DNA of 36,908 nucleotides from an uncultured Prevotellaceae bacterium (GTDB lineage: Bacteria > Bacteroidota > Bacteroidia > Bacteroidales > Muribaculaceae), in the NCBI GenBank assembly GCA_937904375.1, contig CALDIG010000297.1, positions 1 through 36,908 on the forward strand, given 5' to 3'. The notes under the pieces were generated by a model. The model made no database searches. It was not told the origin of the DNA and worked only from the letters and a program-made list of their open reading frames with translations. Both the position numbers and the translations under genes were made by a program. Below, piece after piece: positions 17,701 to 23,698 of this stretch (position 1 is the stretch's first letter; the number at the start of each line of letters is the position of its first letter).

Positions 17701-17733
17701 TGCAAAAAGTAATAGTTTCTTATTAATTATCAT
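14710..17733 (-). CDS. multidomain N-acetylmuramoyl-L-alanine amidase with interrupted catalytic domain
   Basis: The 1007-residue secreted protein has a signal peptide ending near SMA (residues 21-23). Residues ~25-115 look like a GerMN-type alpha/beta module. An amidase_3-type zinc hydrolase follows but is split: the first half has His153 (WPSHGW) and Glu176 (TVEDMY); residues ~225-365 are a golvesin/xanthan-lyase-type beta domain; the second half resumes with SFCLHTDAG and the catalytic Glu in LLMELLSHQNF, ending near 610. A fibronectin III-like domain (to about 705) and a ~300-residue C-terminal domain like those of xanthan-lyase-type proteins follow. The enzyme should cut MurNAc-L-Ala bonds in the periplasm or outside. 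It heads the tight gene run down to 168 and has its own putative promoter. Confidence 0.85.
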   Translation of the reverse strand: MIINKKLLLFAVSVLLFSSMSMAQTLTQDETQKVQQIITSVMPEHMGIGELKVRSIDVVEDSVKIDLSENFGDVPFTQESIKQLKDDISQVLSEQYRNHKVAISIAGNDIENYFSEFENSYKRKHNAFVTPVDESRHYKKGLSGNIVAVWPSHGWYFEPYLNRWEWQRARMFQTVEDMYTHSYMIPFIMPMLENAGAYVWDARERDTHNFGAVVDNDGGNAQSGYHETNGGKKWKNGDGSGFAYLRDQYKDFENPFEEGTYRMIEAEKDKKKEATASWDVEMPEAGTFAIYVSYKSLPNSAHDATYTINSQEGSHQFKVDQSMAGGVWVYLGSFELAKGMNKNVVTLSNLSSDKKAVITADAIKVGGGKGNIVRRVALPTPENRAIAEKNDDMKYLGKEGIDYQYVGSGEHPWFHLGSRYFLQWSGFPHKVYSTSDGINDYVDDYRSRGEWVNWLAGGSDVLPGKPGLKVPVDVSFCLHTDAGTTKNDDIIGTLLIYCTTKNGKQFGKYENGTPRELSRQFANIVSTEVVNDIRAKYEPNWTRRGMWDKSYYEARVPEVPALLMELLSHQNFADMKYGLDPQFRFDVSRAIYKGIAKFIAKRDHRECVIQPLPVSAFAINKVSESLYMLNWEPTPDPLCASAVAKKYIVLEQVGDGGFKEIEIVDEPHYSVHITDNEIHSYKIIAMNEGGRSFPSETLSLGAAKNSKGTVMVVNDFTRISGPDWFESGNMAGFYDNKDHGVPYMEQINFLGSQFEFRRNLPWRDDDAPGFGACRSNHETENIAGNTFNYPTLHGKAIMQAGYSFVSTSAKAVENGEINPTDYCALDIIMGKQKEIPTGRGAMPSRYKALTSGLMSAITSYTRNGGNVLMTGAYVGSDIWDKDSPAQNEMNFAKNVMGYTWVDGRATLLGEVYSVPSTLKMSDGMGRLSFYNTLNSDFYAVESPDAIKASDDCGATILRYSENNIPAGIASSRYGYKTVVVGFPFETIKSEAERNTFMSRVLNFFENK

Positions 17734-17753
17734 AATGTTTCGCGTTTAGATTA

Positions 17754-17761
17754 CAAAAATA
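17754..17761 (-). promoter_or_regulatory. putative Bacteroidota -7 element for the amidase gene
   Basis: The minus strand reads TTGTTGTATTTTTG, matching the -7 consensus TAnnTTTG, about 20 bp before the ATG at 17733. A T-rich stretch occupies the -33 position, without a clear TTTG. The leader would be very short. Confidence 0.5.
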
Positions 17762-17865
17762 CAACAAACATCTGGAATAAAAAATAAAAAAAGTGTGCAT
17801 TTTTCTTAAAAGCGTTTTATTTATAGGTTATAAACATATTTTTAGTATAATTTACACAATAATTT

Positions 17866-17973
17866 AGCTGACAAGCTGACAAGGAACAAGCTGACAAGGC
17901 AGTGGTAGTTGTGTCGCATCATTCCACTTGCCTTGTCAGCTTGTTAGCTTGTTAGCTTGTTAGCTTGTCAGCT
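17866..17973. repeat. long imperfect inverted repeat built of octamers
   Basis: The left arm (17866-17905) is made of AGCTGACA-type octamers and the right arm (17924-17973) of CTTGTCAG/CTTGTTAG octamers. The arms pair over about 40 bases around an 18-base centre. It starts 7 bp after the stop codon of the kinase gene at 17980, so the kinase transcript would fold into a very long hairpin at its 3' end. A terminator or mRNA-stabilising role is possible. Confidence 0.85.
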
Positions 17974-17979
17974 AAGAAC

Positions 17980-18843
17980 TTATCCGTTCATTGCCACTGA
18001 GTGATAGACCACGAGTCCTGGCATGGACTCGCTGACGATTTTCTTGACGTTTACGTTGTAGCTGTAAGCCACTTGCAGCAAGATCTCGCTGTAGCGTGTG
18101 GCTACTGAGCCCACGAAGCACACGGGGAAGTCTTTGTATTCATACTGGCAGATGTTGCGGTCGAAGAACCGTTTTATCTCATTGGTGACAAGGTCGTGGC
18201 AATACTCGTTGTCGAGGTGGTCGGCAAGGAAAAAGGAGTAGTTGTGCAGGTTGTTGTTGGCGTGTGGGTTGTTATACACAGCATCCATCACATTGGCGCT
18301 GGTGATTTTGTTCACAGCATAGAACTCTTCTATCAACTCTTTCGGAGCCAGGTTTTTGAGCACATCGCTCAAGAAGATGCGTCCCATCGATGAGCCGCTG
18401 CCCTCGTCGCCGAGGATGAAGCCGCCAGGTGTCACGCTCTTGGTGATGCGCTCACCGTCATAGAAGCATGAGTTGGAGCCGTTGCCGAGAATACACGCCA
18501 GGCCCGCCTCGTTCTGCAAGAGTCCGTGAGCGGCCCCCACGAGGTCGCTCTCAACAACGACTGGTGTCTTGAACTGTGCCACAAGCGACAGTTCAACAAT
18601 CTTGTTGCGCTCAGGGTTGGAGCATCCCGCACCATAAAAATAAACTTTGTCCCAGCGTCGCTTGAAGAACTCGCGGGGCAGCTCGAGTCGGATGATGTGG
18701 CTGATTTCCCTGCGTGTCAAGAAATAGGGGTTGATACCCGAAATCACAGCGTGTGCTACCACGTTGTTGCCGTCAACCAAGCTCCACTCGGAGCGCGTTG
18801 ACGAACTCTCGGCAATTACTTTAGCAAATTGACTTGCAGCCAT
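17980..18843 (-). CDS. second BadF/BadG-type sugar kinase, diverged phosphate loop
   Basis: This 287-residue paralogue of the likely MurNAc kinase at 1863-2705 shares YFYGAGCSNPERN, VESDLVGAAHG, LGNGSNSCFYDGE and GGFILGDEGSG. The phosphate-1 motif, DSGST in the other copy, reads ESSST here, followed by RSEW instead of KIDW; GTGSN reads GNGSN. Glu at the first position also occurs in human GlcNAc kinase, so activity may be kept with another substrate such as GlcNAc, anhydro-MurNAc or glucosamine. Loss of activity and a sensing role is the alternative. It lies between the two amidase genes with its own likely promoter ~190 bp upstream. Confidence 0.82.
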   Translation of the reverse strand: MAASQFAKVIAESSSTRSEWSLVDGNNVVAHAVISGINPYFLTRREISHIIRLELPREFFKRRWDKVYFYGAGCSNPERNKIVELSLVAQFKTPVVVESDLVGAAHGLLQNEAGLACILGNGSNSCFYDGERITKSVTPGGFILGDEGSGSSMGRIFLSDVLKNLAPKELIEEFYAVNKITSANVMDAVYNNPHANNNLHNYSFFLADHLDNEYCHDLVTNEIKRFFDRNICQYEYKDFPVCFVGSVATRYSEILLQVAYSYNVNVKKIVSESMPGLVVYHSVAMNG

Positions 18844-19013
18844 TTATAGTTTGTTTTTAGCTGACGAGCTGACAAGCGAACGAGCTGACGAGCGAACGAG
18901 ACAAGTGTAAAGCTGCGACAATTACAATTGCCTTGTAAGCTTGTTCCTTGTTAGCTCCTTTACCATTGTCTTGTTTTCTTGTTCCTTGTCTGCTTGTTAG
19001 CTTCTATGTAAAT
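18844..19013. repeat. octamer-built inverted repeat in the kinase leader
   Basis: From 18859 the left arm consists of AGCTGACG/AGCGAACG octamers. The right arm (about 18930-19013) consists of CTTGTTCC/CTTGTTAG-type units, with an imperfect centre containing GCTGCGACAATTACAATTG. It would lie in the 5' leader of the kinase transcript if the promoter at 19029 is used. This tract, the promoter, the octamer array and the hairpin below account for most of the 524-bp gap 18844-19367; no gene was seen in it. Confidence 0.75.
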
Positions 19014-19028
19014 AAATAATTTTGGCTG

Positions 19029-19036
19029 CAAAATTA
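19029..19036 (-). promoter_or_regulatory. putative -7 element for the second kinase gene
   Basis: The minus strand reads TATAATTTTGCAG, a full TAnnTTTG match, in A/T-rich DNA. The -33 box is not convincing. Transcription from here would give a ~180-nt leader that includes the inverted repeat at 18859-19013. Confidence 0.45.
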
Positions 19037-19162
19037 TAAAAGATTATTCTAATAAATATTAATTGAAGAATGTTTAACTAAAAAGAAGATATGTTAACTA
19101 AAAGGCTGGTTTGATGGTTAAGGATTGTAAAAAACGATATTAAAAAACAGCATTAATGCAGA

Positions 19163-19266
19163 CAATCGAACAATCGAATAATCGAACAATCGAATAATTG
19201 AACGATCGAACGATCGAACAATCGAAAAATCGACCGATTGAACAGACGAACGATCGAACAATCTAA
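19163..19266. repeat. array of 13 contiguous octamers (NNATCGAA)
   Basis: Thirteen 8-bp units follow without a gap, most being CAATCGAA, TAATCGAA or CGATCGAA. The array then runs directly into CAAGCTGA, the octamer of the other tracts. There are no spacers and no terminal repeats, so it is a microsatellite-type array. It is about 100 bp downstream of the stop codon of the dockerin amidase. Confidence 0.92.
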
Positions 19267-19268
19267 CA

Positions 19269-19345
19269 AGCTGACAAGACAAAGGTAGAGGATTGCGGCT
19301 TGATGTAAGTGCCAGTATCTCTGCTATTGTCTTGTCAGCTTTTTT
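19269..19345. terminator. 14-bp perfect hairpin downstream of the dockerin amidase
   Basis: AGCTGACAAGACAA at 19269-19282 pairs perfectly with 19327-19340 across a 44-base loop. A run of six T follows on the plus strand (19340-19345). The nearest gene is on the minus strand and ends at 19368, so for that transcript the hairpin lacks a trailing U-run. It may mark a 3' end, but intrinsic termination fits only the plus direction, where no gene is seen. Confidence 0.4.
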
Positions 19346-19367
19346 GCTTGTAGTGGTGAGGACACCT

Positions 19368-21959
19368 TTAGTGCTTTACTGCTACATGGTGGGTTGACAC
19401 CTCGTCGCCGCAATACACCTTTAATATATAGTGGCCGTCGTTGACGCTTTCCACGTTCATGTAGTTGCCGCCGTTGCGTGCCACGAGGTTGCCGCTCAGG
19501 TCGTAAAGTTCTACGCCCTGGATGTAGCCTTGCGCGCTCGCCATGATATAGTCGCTAGAAGGGATGGGTCCCACCTTCACGCCACTCTTGTGAGCAGATT
19601 CTGGAAGGAAGGTCGGTGCGTCGTTGCTTGGACCGAGCAGCACGACATACACGGCGGTGATGTCGGCGGCGGTGATTTCTCCATCGTCGTTGAGGTCGCC
19701 ATTAACGATGTGGCTGTCGTCATTATAGAGAAGATAGTTGTAAAGCTCTGTGATGTCGGTTGCTGTTACCTCTCCGTCGCCGTTCACGTCGCCATACACC
19801 GAAACTGCCTTCTGGGTCTTGAGCAGATTGTCGAGCTTGATGGTGGCACTGTTGATTGGGTCATCCTCATCGCTATCGGTTTCTATCATCACTATTTTGT
19901 AAGTTTTGTTGGGGTTAAGATTTCCCTTTCCTGTGATGTATCGCCATCCGTGGAAGTCGATTTTGCCGAAATCGATGAAAACGTTATCTTGGCTCTCATC
20001 GGTACTCCTGAGGTGCAATCTGAGATATAAGTTACTCATGTCGCCATTCACATGCAGAGAAAGCTCTTCATCTCCATTTACTATGACATCATCAAACGAT
20101 GTGCTGTAGATGCCTGATTCCAGTGACAATGGGTCGTTAATCTTGATTTGCAACGACTTGCTGCCAAAGAGGCGGTCGGTAGATGCACTCAAAGCAACAT
20201 CGGTGTTAACCGAGACATCTTCCACCGAGAATGTACTTGCATCCTCAAAGCCTTCAATCACTGTTGCGTCGGGTTTCTCCTCGCCGGCATCTACAGCGGT
20301 GAACTTGTGCACGATTGTCTCGGGCAGGTGGATCCCTGCGGTGTCGCTCATCTCACTCAAGATGGTGAGGGTGTATTCCTCTCCAGGAACCATAGTTGAG
20401 GCAACAGGGATGCGTATGAAGCCGAATGGGTCGGTGTTTTTGCCGGTCTTAGTGTTGCGGCGGTTATAAGTCAGGAGATTGCCGTCTTTGTCGGTGAGGA
20501 GTATCTTGTCGTAGTAGTAGCTGTTGTTGAGCATCGAGTCGGTGCGCAGCTCAATGGTGGCAGCCTTGTAATGCACTGGGTCGCCCTCATGCGGGAAGAT
20601 GTCTAGTACCTCAAGATATTTGCGGTAAGTGGTCATGAACTGGAGCGTAAAAGGCTCTTGGAGTCTCATGCCTCCGCCGTGCTCGGCTGTGGTGTCGAGG
20701 GTGACGGTGTAGAGGGTGTTGATGTCGTAGGCATCGTTGGGCTCAAACACCATGCGGTAGTTGCTGTCTTCCCAGCGGAAGTGGCCCTCTACAGCGGGTT
20801 CGATGTGGAAGGCATTCTCGGTGACAGCGGTGTTCATGTCCCAGTTGAACTCAAAAATCACGGGGGTGTTGGCTTTGAGAGGCGCGTCGCCCTCGTTCCA
20901 TACCGGCGAGTAATTGATGATCTCGGGCGGTGTCTCGCGCACTCGCGCGAGGTCGAAGTTGCAGTAGCTCGAGTGGTTGGCTTGAATGGTCACTTGCTTG
21001 GTTTGAGAGAAATAGTGCTCTTGCTCCACCCTGATTTTGTAGTTCCCTGGGTCGAGCATCTTGAATGCGTAGATGCCGTTGTAGAGGTCGTCGGTGTAGC
21101 AGGTGTCGAGAGGGTTGTCGTCCATGTCGAGGAGGATGACGGTTGCGTTGCACACTGGTTCGCGGTTGTCGTCGCCAAACATGATGAAGTCGTTGATCAC
21201 GCGTGGCATGCGGTTGTCGCGGATGTTGCCAGCCACACAGCCCTTGCCAAAGAAGCTGTAGCCGAAGTAGTCATCGGCGCCGAGCGAGAAATTCCAGCCT
21301 TCCATCCAGCAGTAGTTATCGTTGAGGAGGCGGTAAGTCTCGGGGATATAGTCGTGGAAAGACCCCTCGCTGAGCATCGACACGGCGTTGTTGCCTCGCA
21401 GCACGCCCAGCCCGGCGTTGTGCCAGTCGGGATAGAAGGTGAAGTCGCCGGCAATCTGGTAGCTACTGGTCCACACCGCCGCCTGGTTCTGTTGCAGTCG
21501 CTCCATGAGGGTGCTGGCAAGCACGTCGCTGTTGGCTATTACTGGCGAACCAGTGTAACCTCGGTAGAGCCCCAAGATGTGGTTGCGCCGCGCCGGCACG
21601 CCAGTGGCGTTGCTGTGGATGGCGTAGAAGATGTCGGCACCGCTGCTGTTGCACAGTGCCACGATGGTCGAGAGTGCGAGGTCGCTGTTGGCGTCATTTG
21701 TCACTCGCGACATGCTTGTGGTGTAGCCTTTGGCTCGCAGGCAGCTGTTGAGGGCAAAACCTTTCTTGAGGTTGGAGTTCGACTCCCAGAATCCCGAGGT
21801 GTCGCCAGCGGCAAAGGGATATACCACCACGTTGCGGTCGTCACTCTCATGCCCCCCGTGACCAGGGTTGATATATACATGGGGCATATAGTTTCGGTTG
21901 GCGGTTGCAAAAACTGCAACGACCATAATCAATGCTATTGGAAATAATATCTTTTTCAT
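19368..21959 (-). CDS. secreted amidase_3-type N-acetylmuramoyl-L-alanine amidase with dockerin and sorting-like domain
   Basis: The start is placed at the ATG 21959 (MKKILFPIALIMVVAVF, a clear signal peptide), giving 863 residues. The catalytic domain is classical amidase_3: INPGHGG with His34, Glu59 (FWESN), IHSNA with His115, and the catalytic Glu198 (MLSEGS). A carboxypeptidase-regulatory-like domain (~250-330), Ig-like domains (~340-560) and a beta-sandwich follow. Near 720-780 is a type I dockerin with two Ca-binding repeats (GDVNGDGEVTATDI, GDLNDDGEITAADI). The last ~70 residues resemble Por/T9SS C-terminal sorting domains (GVELYDLSGNLVARNGG; GHYILKVYCGDEV). It should act outside the cell or at its surface on peptidoglycan. 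A duplicated regulatory element lies directly upstream. Confidence 0.9.
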   Translation of the reverse strand: MKKILFPIALIMVVAVFATANRNYMPHVYINPGHGGHESDDRNVVVYPFAAGDTSGFWESNSNLKKGFALNSCLRAKGYTTSMSRVTNDANSDLALSTIVALCNSSGADIFYAIHSNATGVPARRNHILGLYRGYTGSPVIANSDVLASTLMERLQQNQAAVWTSSYQIAGDFTFYPDWHNAGLGVLRGNNAVSMLSEGSFHDYIPETYRLLNDNYCWMEGWNFSLGADDYFGYSFFGKGCVAGNIRDNRMPRVINDFIMFGDDNREPVCNATVILLDMDDNPLDTCYTDDLYNGIYAFKMLDPGNYKIRVEQEHYFSQTKQVTIQANHSSYCNFDLARVRETPPEIINYSPVWNEGDAPLKANTPVIFEFNWDMNTAVTENAFHIEPAVEGHFRWEDSNYRMVFEPNDAYDINTLYTVTLDTTAEHGGGMRLQEPFTLQFMTTYRKYLEVLDIFPHEGDPVHYKAATIELRTDSMLNNSYYYDKILLTDKDGNLLTYNRRNTKTGKNTDPFGFIRIPVASTMVPGEEYTLTILSEMSDTAGIHLPETIVHKFTAVDAGEEKPDATVIEGFEDASTFSVEDVSVNTDVALSASTDRLFGSKSLQIKINDPLSLESGIYSTSFDDVIVNGDEELSLHVNGDMSNLYLRLHLRSTDESQDNVFIDFGKIDFHGWRYITGKGNLNPNKTYKIVMIETDSDEDDPINSATIKLDNLLKTQKAVSVYGDVNGDGEVTATDITELYNYLLYNDDSHIVNGDLNDDGEITAADITAVYVVLLGPSNDAPTFLPESAHKSGVKVGPIPSSDYIMASAQGYIQGVELYDLSGNLVARNGGNYMNVESVNDGHYILKVYCGDEVSTHHVAVKH

Positions 21960-21962
21960 ATT

Positions 21963-22047
21963 TTTGTCAAACAATTGCAAACAATTAAAAAACAATTAAT
22001 AATGAAAAATTAGTGGTTATTGTGGAGTCAAACGACTAGAAACGACC
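21963..22047 (-). promoter_or_regulatory. duplicated upstream element, copy A
   Basis: This ~85-bp stretch upstream of the dockerin amidase start is clearly related to 23196-23271 upstream of the propeller gene. The 23 bases 22025-22047 are identical to 23249-23271. On the minus strand it holds GTCGTTT twice with a 10-bp period and AATTGTTTG twice with a 10-bp period, plus a partial extra unit. No matching -7 box was found at the expected spacing in this copy. Confidence 0.65.
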
Positions 22048-22202
22048 ATGCTCTTGTTTTCATTTTTAGACATAAGAACATAAGCTCATATTTTCTGTCC
22101 TTTGTACTTTGTACTTAGTCCTTGGTCCTTTGTCCACTAAAACTCTAATCTCTAATCGTGCGGAGCACCAACTAATCGTGCGAAGCACCAACTAACCTTG
22201 AG
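22048..22202. repeat. repeat-rich spacer with two 20-bp tandem units
   Basis: Units at 22153-22172 and 22173-22192 differ at one base; each contains a small hairpin (GTGC, 3-base loop, GCAC). Just to the left, 22100-22137 holds loosely repeated TCCTTTGT/TACTTTG words. The tract follows the stop codon of the propeller gene on the minus strand. Confidence 0.75.
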
Positions 22203-23090
22203 TTAGTTAATGTCTATTGTTATCAACGTGATGTTGCCGTCGATGGTGGTGTAGGCGATCTTGCCGCCGCCGCAGGTGGGCTGCATGGTCATCGAGGTCT
22301 TGGGGGTTAGCTCGTGGCGGAAGGTGCCGTCGGCTTTGAGGAGCAGGATCTGCGACGAGGTGTACTGGTAGCCGTCGTCGCTGGCGTTCTGGGCAACGAG
22401 GTAGTCGTTGTTGTACCAGCAGGGCATCTCGTAGTTGCCGAGCTGGGCGAGCACCTTGCCTTGAAGGTCGGTGACAACGATGCCCTTGCCGGCGGCAAAG
22501 AACGCTATCTTGTCGCCTTTAGGCGACACCGACGCCCACAGATATCCGGCGTAGCTCTCAACGGGAGTGTAGCGGTTCTCCTTGCCGTCAATGTTCACCA
22601 CCAGCTGCGAACCAGTGGTATAGACGCTCACGCCGCGGTTGGGCGCAGTGGCGAAATTGTGCTTCTCGCCGTTCATCGCCATGCCTCTGGTGCCCGCTTC
22701 GAGGTGTACGGCACCGTGCTGTGCCTCAAGCACCACGTCGCTGGTGTGGCGTGCCATGTCGTAGCGCATACCGGTGCGCAGCACCAGTCGGCTCAGTTCG
22801 TCAACCTTGCTGGTGATGTAATACACGTCGCCGTCGTTACTCCACTTGGCGTCGTAGCCCGCACCGCTGAGGTCGCTGATGGTGGTGATGGTTTGTGTGC
22901 TCAAGTCGAGCATCTTGAGTCCGTGAGCGTCGGCGTCGCTGTAGAGCAAGCGGTCGCCGCTGGCGTTCAGAGTGGGGTAGAAGGCGGGCTCCACGCCCCT
23001 GAGCAGCGGCGTGCTCGATGTCACCGTCACCTGCTGCGCCCAGCCTGTGAGCACCCACGCTCCCAATAGTAACAGTAAAGTTCTTTTCAT
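22203..23090 (-). CDS. periplasmic TolB/PD40-like beta-propeller protein
   Basis: The 295-residue protein has a signal peptide (MKRTLLLLLGAWVLTGWAQ). Repeated blade-like stretches follow, for example YPTLNASGDRLLYSDADAHG, AKWSNDGDVYYITSKVDEL, ASVSPKGDKIAFFAAGKGI and TLITIDIN, typical of WD40/TolB-type propellers. No catalytic motif was seen. In the TolB/Pal context such propellers bind envelope proteins, but here no tol genes are near; the role may be binding or sensing of wall fragments or surface proteins. It is the first minus-strand gene of the salvage locus and shares its upstream element with the next gene, the dockerin amidase, suggesting joint control. Confidence 0.75.
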   Translation of the reverse strand: MKRTLLLLLGAWVLTGWAQQVTVTSSTPLLRGVEPAFYPTLNASGDRLLYSDADAHGLKMLDLSTQTITTISDLSGAGYDAKWSNDGDVYYITSKVDELSRLVLRTGMRYDMARHTSDVVLEAQHGAVHLEAGTRGMAMNGEKHNFATAPNRGVSVYTTGSQLVVNIDGKENRYTPVESYAGYLWASVSPKGDKIAFFAAGKGIVVTDLQGKVLAQLGNYEMPCWYNNDYLVAQNASDDGYQYTSSQILLLKADGTFRHELTPKTSMTMQPTCGGGKIAYTTIDGNITLITIDIN

Positions 23091-23177
23091 TGTCAGTATA
23101 TTTTAAATGTTAGTATTTTCACTGTTTTTCTCTCAGGGAAAAAATCACACGAATTAAAACGAAATTGTTTATTCTTG

Positions 23178-23271
23178 CAAATTTAGTGTTTTTTTTCAAA
23201 CAATTACAAACAATTCTTAGTGAAAATTAGTGCAAATTGGTTGTTGTTGAGTCAAACGACTAGAAACGACC
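23178..23271 (-). promoter_or_regulatory. promoter plus duplicated element (copy B) of the propeller gene
   Basis: On the minus strand, TAAATTTG (23178-23185) is a full -7 match. TTTG at 23207-23210 lies 21 bp upstream, at the normal -33 position, and is part of the first of two AATTGTTTG repeats. Further upstream are two GTCGTTT words with a 10-bp period, within 23 bases identical to copy A. The predicted start of transcription is near 23170, about 80 nt before the ATG. Confidence 0.65.
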
Positions 23272-23698
23272 AGAAACAACAAGCACAGAATTGCCTTGAG
23301 AACTCATTGAACACGCTTCGCGTGGAAATTCAACAAAATTATAAAATAAAATTACCCAAAATTTAGAATAAAATGCTCACACTCTCAAGACTTTGTGCTT
23401 TGTGCAAGCACAAGATTTGGATAAATTAGGCTGCGGTTCAGAAATCTCAAACAAGTTTTGCTTTCATTCACCTTGCACTAATTTTGTCTCGCTTAATCGC
23501 ATTTTTGATTAATTTTTATTCCAAATTTTGTTCAATTTGAGTCAAGCATGATGGCTTCGCCACCGCCCACCGCACTTTGTGCGACTTGGCTTCATGCTCT
23601 CGTCGAGCTAAAGGTTCTAGGCGAAGCCGATTCTTGCTGCGACAGCAACCATTCCCTTGTCAGCTTGTTCCTTGTCAGCTTGTAAGCTCAATTGTGCT
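23272..23698. other. hairpin-rich intergenic region without a gene
   Basis: No credible ORF is present. Several perfect small inverted repeats occur: CACGC-TTC-GCGTG (23312-23324), TTGTGC-AA-GCACAA (23400-23413), GGCTTCGCC at 23553 pairing with GGCGAAGCC at 23620, CGCAC-TTT-GTGCG near 23575, and TTGCTG-CGA-CAGCAA near 23640. Octamers CTTGTCAG/CTTGTTC at 23656-23690 abut the stop codon of the AraC-type gene. A/T-rich DNA alternates with a G/C-rich island at about 23545-23650. Confidence 0.7.
23367..23506. repeat. spacer segment sharing two motifs with 24600-24665
   Basis: AATAAAATGCTCAC occurs at 23367-23380 and 24600-24613, and CTCGCTTAATCGCATTTTT at 23488-23506 and 24647-24665. The motifs keep the same order but are 107 bp apart here and 33 bp apart in the other copy. 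The two copies therefore flank the AraC-type gene. Confidence 0.7.

Noticed and set aside
19163..19266. Possible CRISPR array
   Set aside because: Units are 8 bp and contiguous; there are no spacers and no cas genes.
18844..19367. A hidden gene or tRNA in the 524-bp gap
   Set aside because: The gap is filled by the octamer arrays, inverted repeats and an A/T-rich promoter-like stretch; no ORF or tRNA fold was seen.
20658..21947. Long open frame on the plus strand (about 430 codons)
   Set aside because: Antisense shadow of the dockerin amidase; its composition (Val/His/Ala-rich) is typical for such shadows and no family motif is seen.
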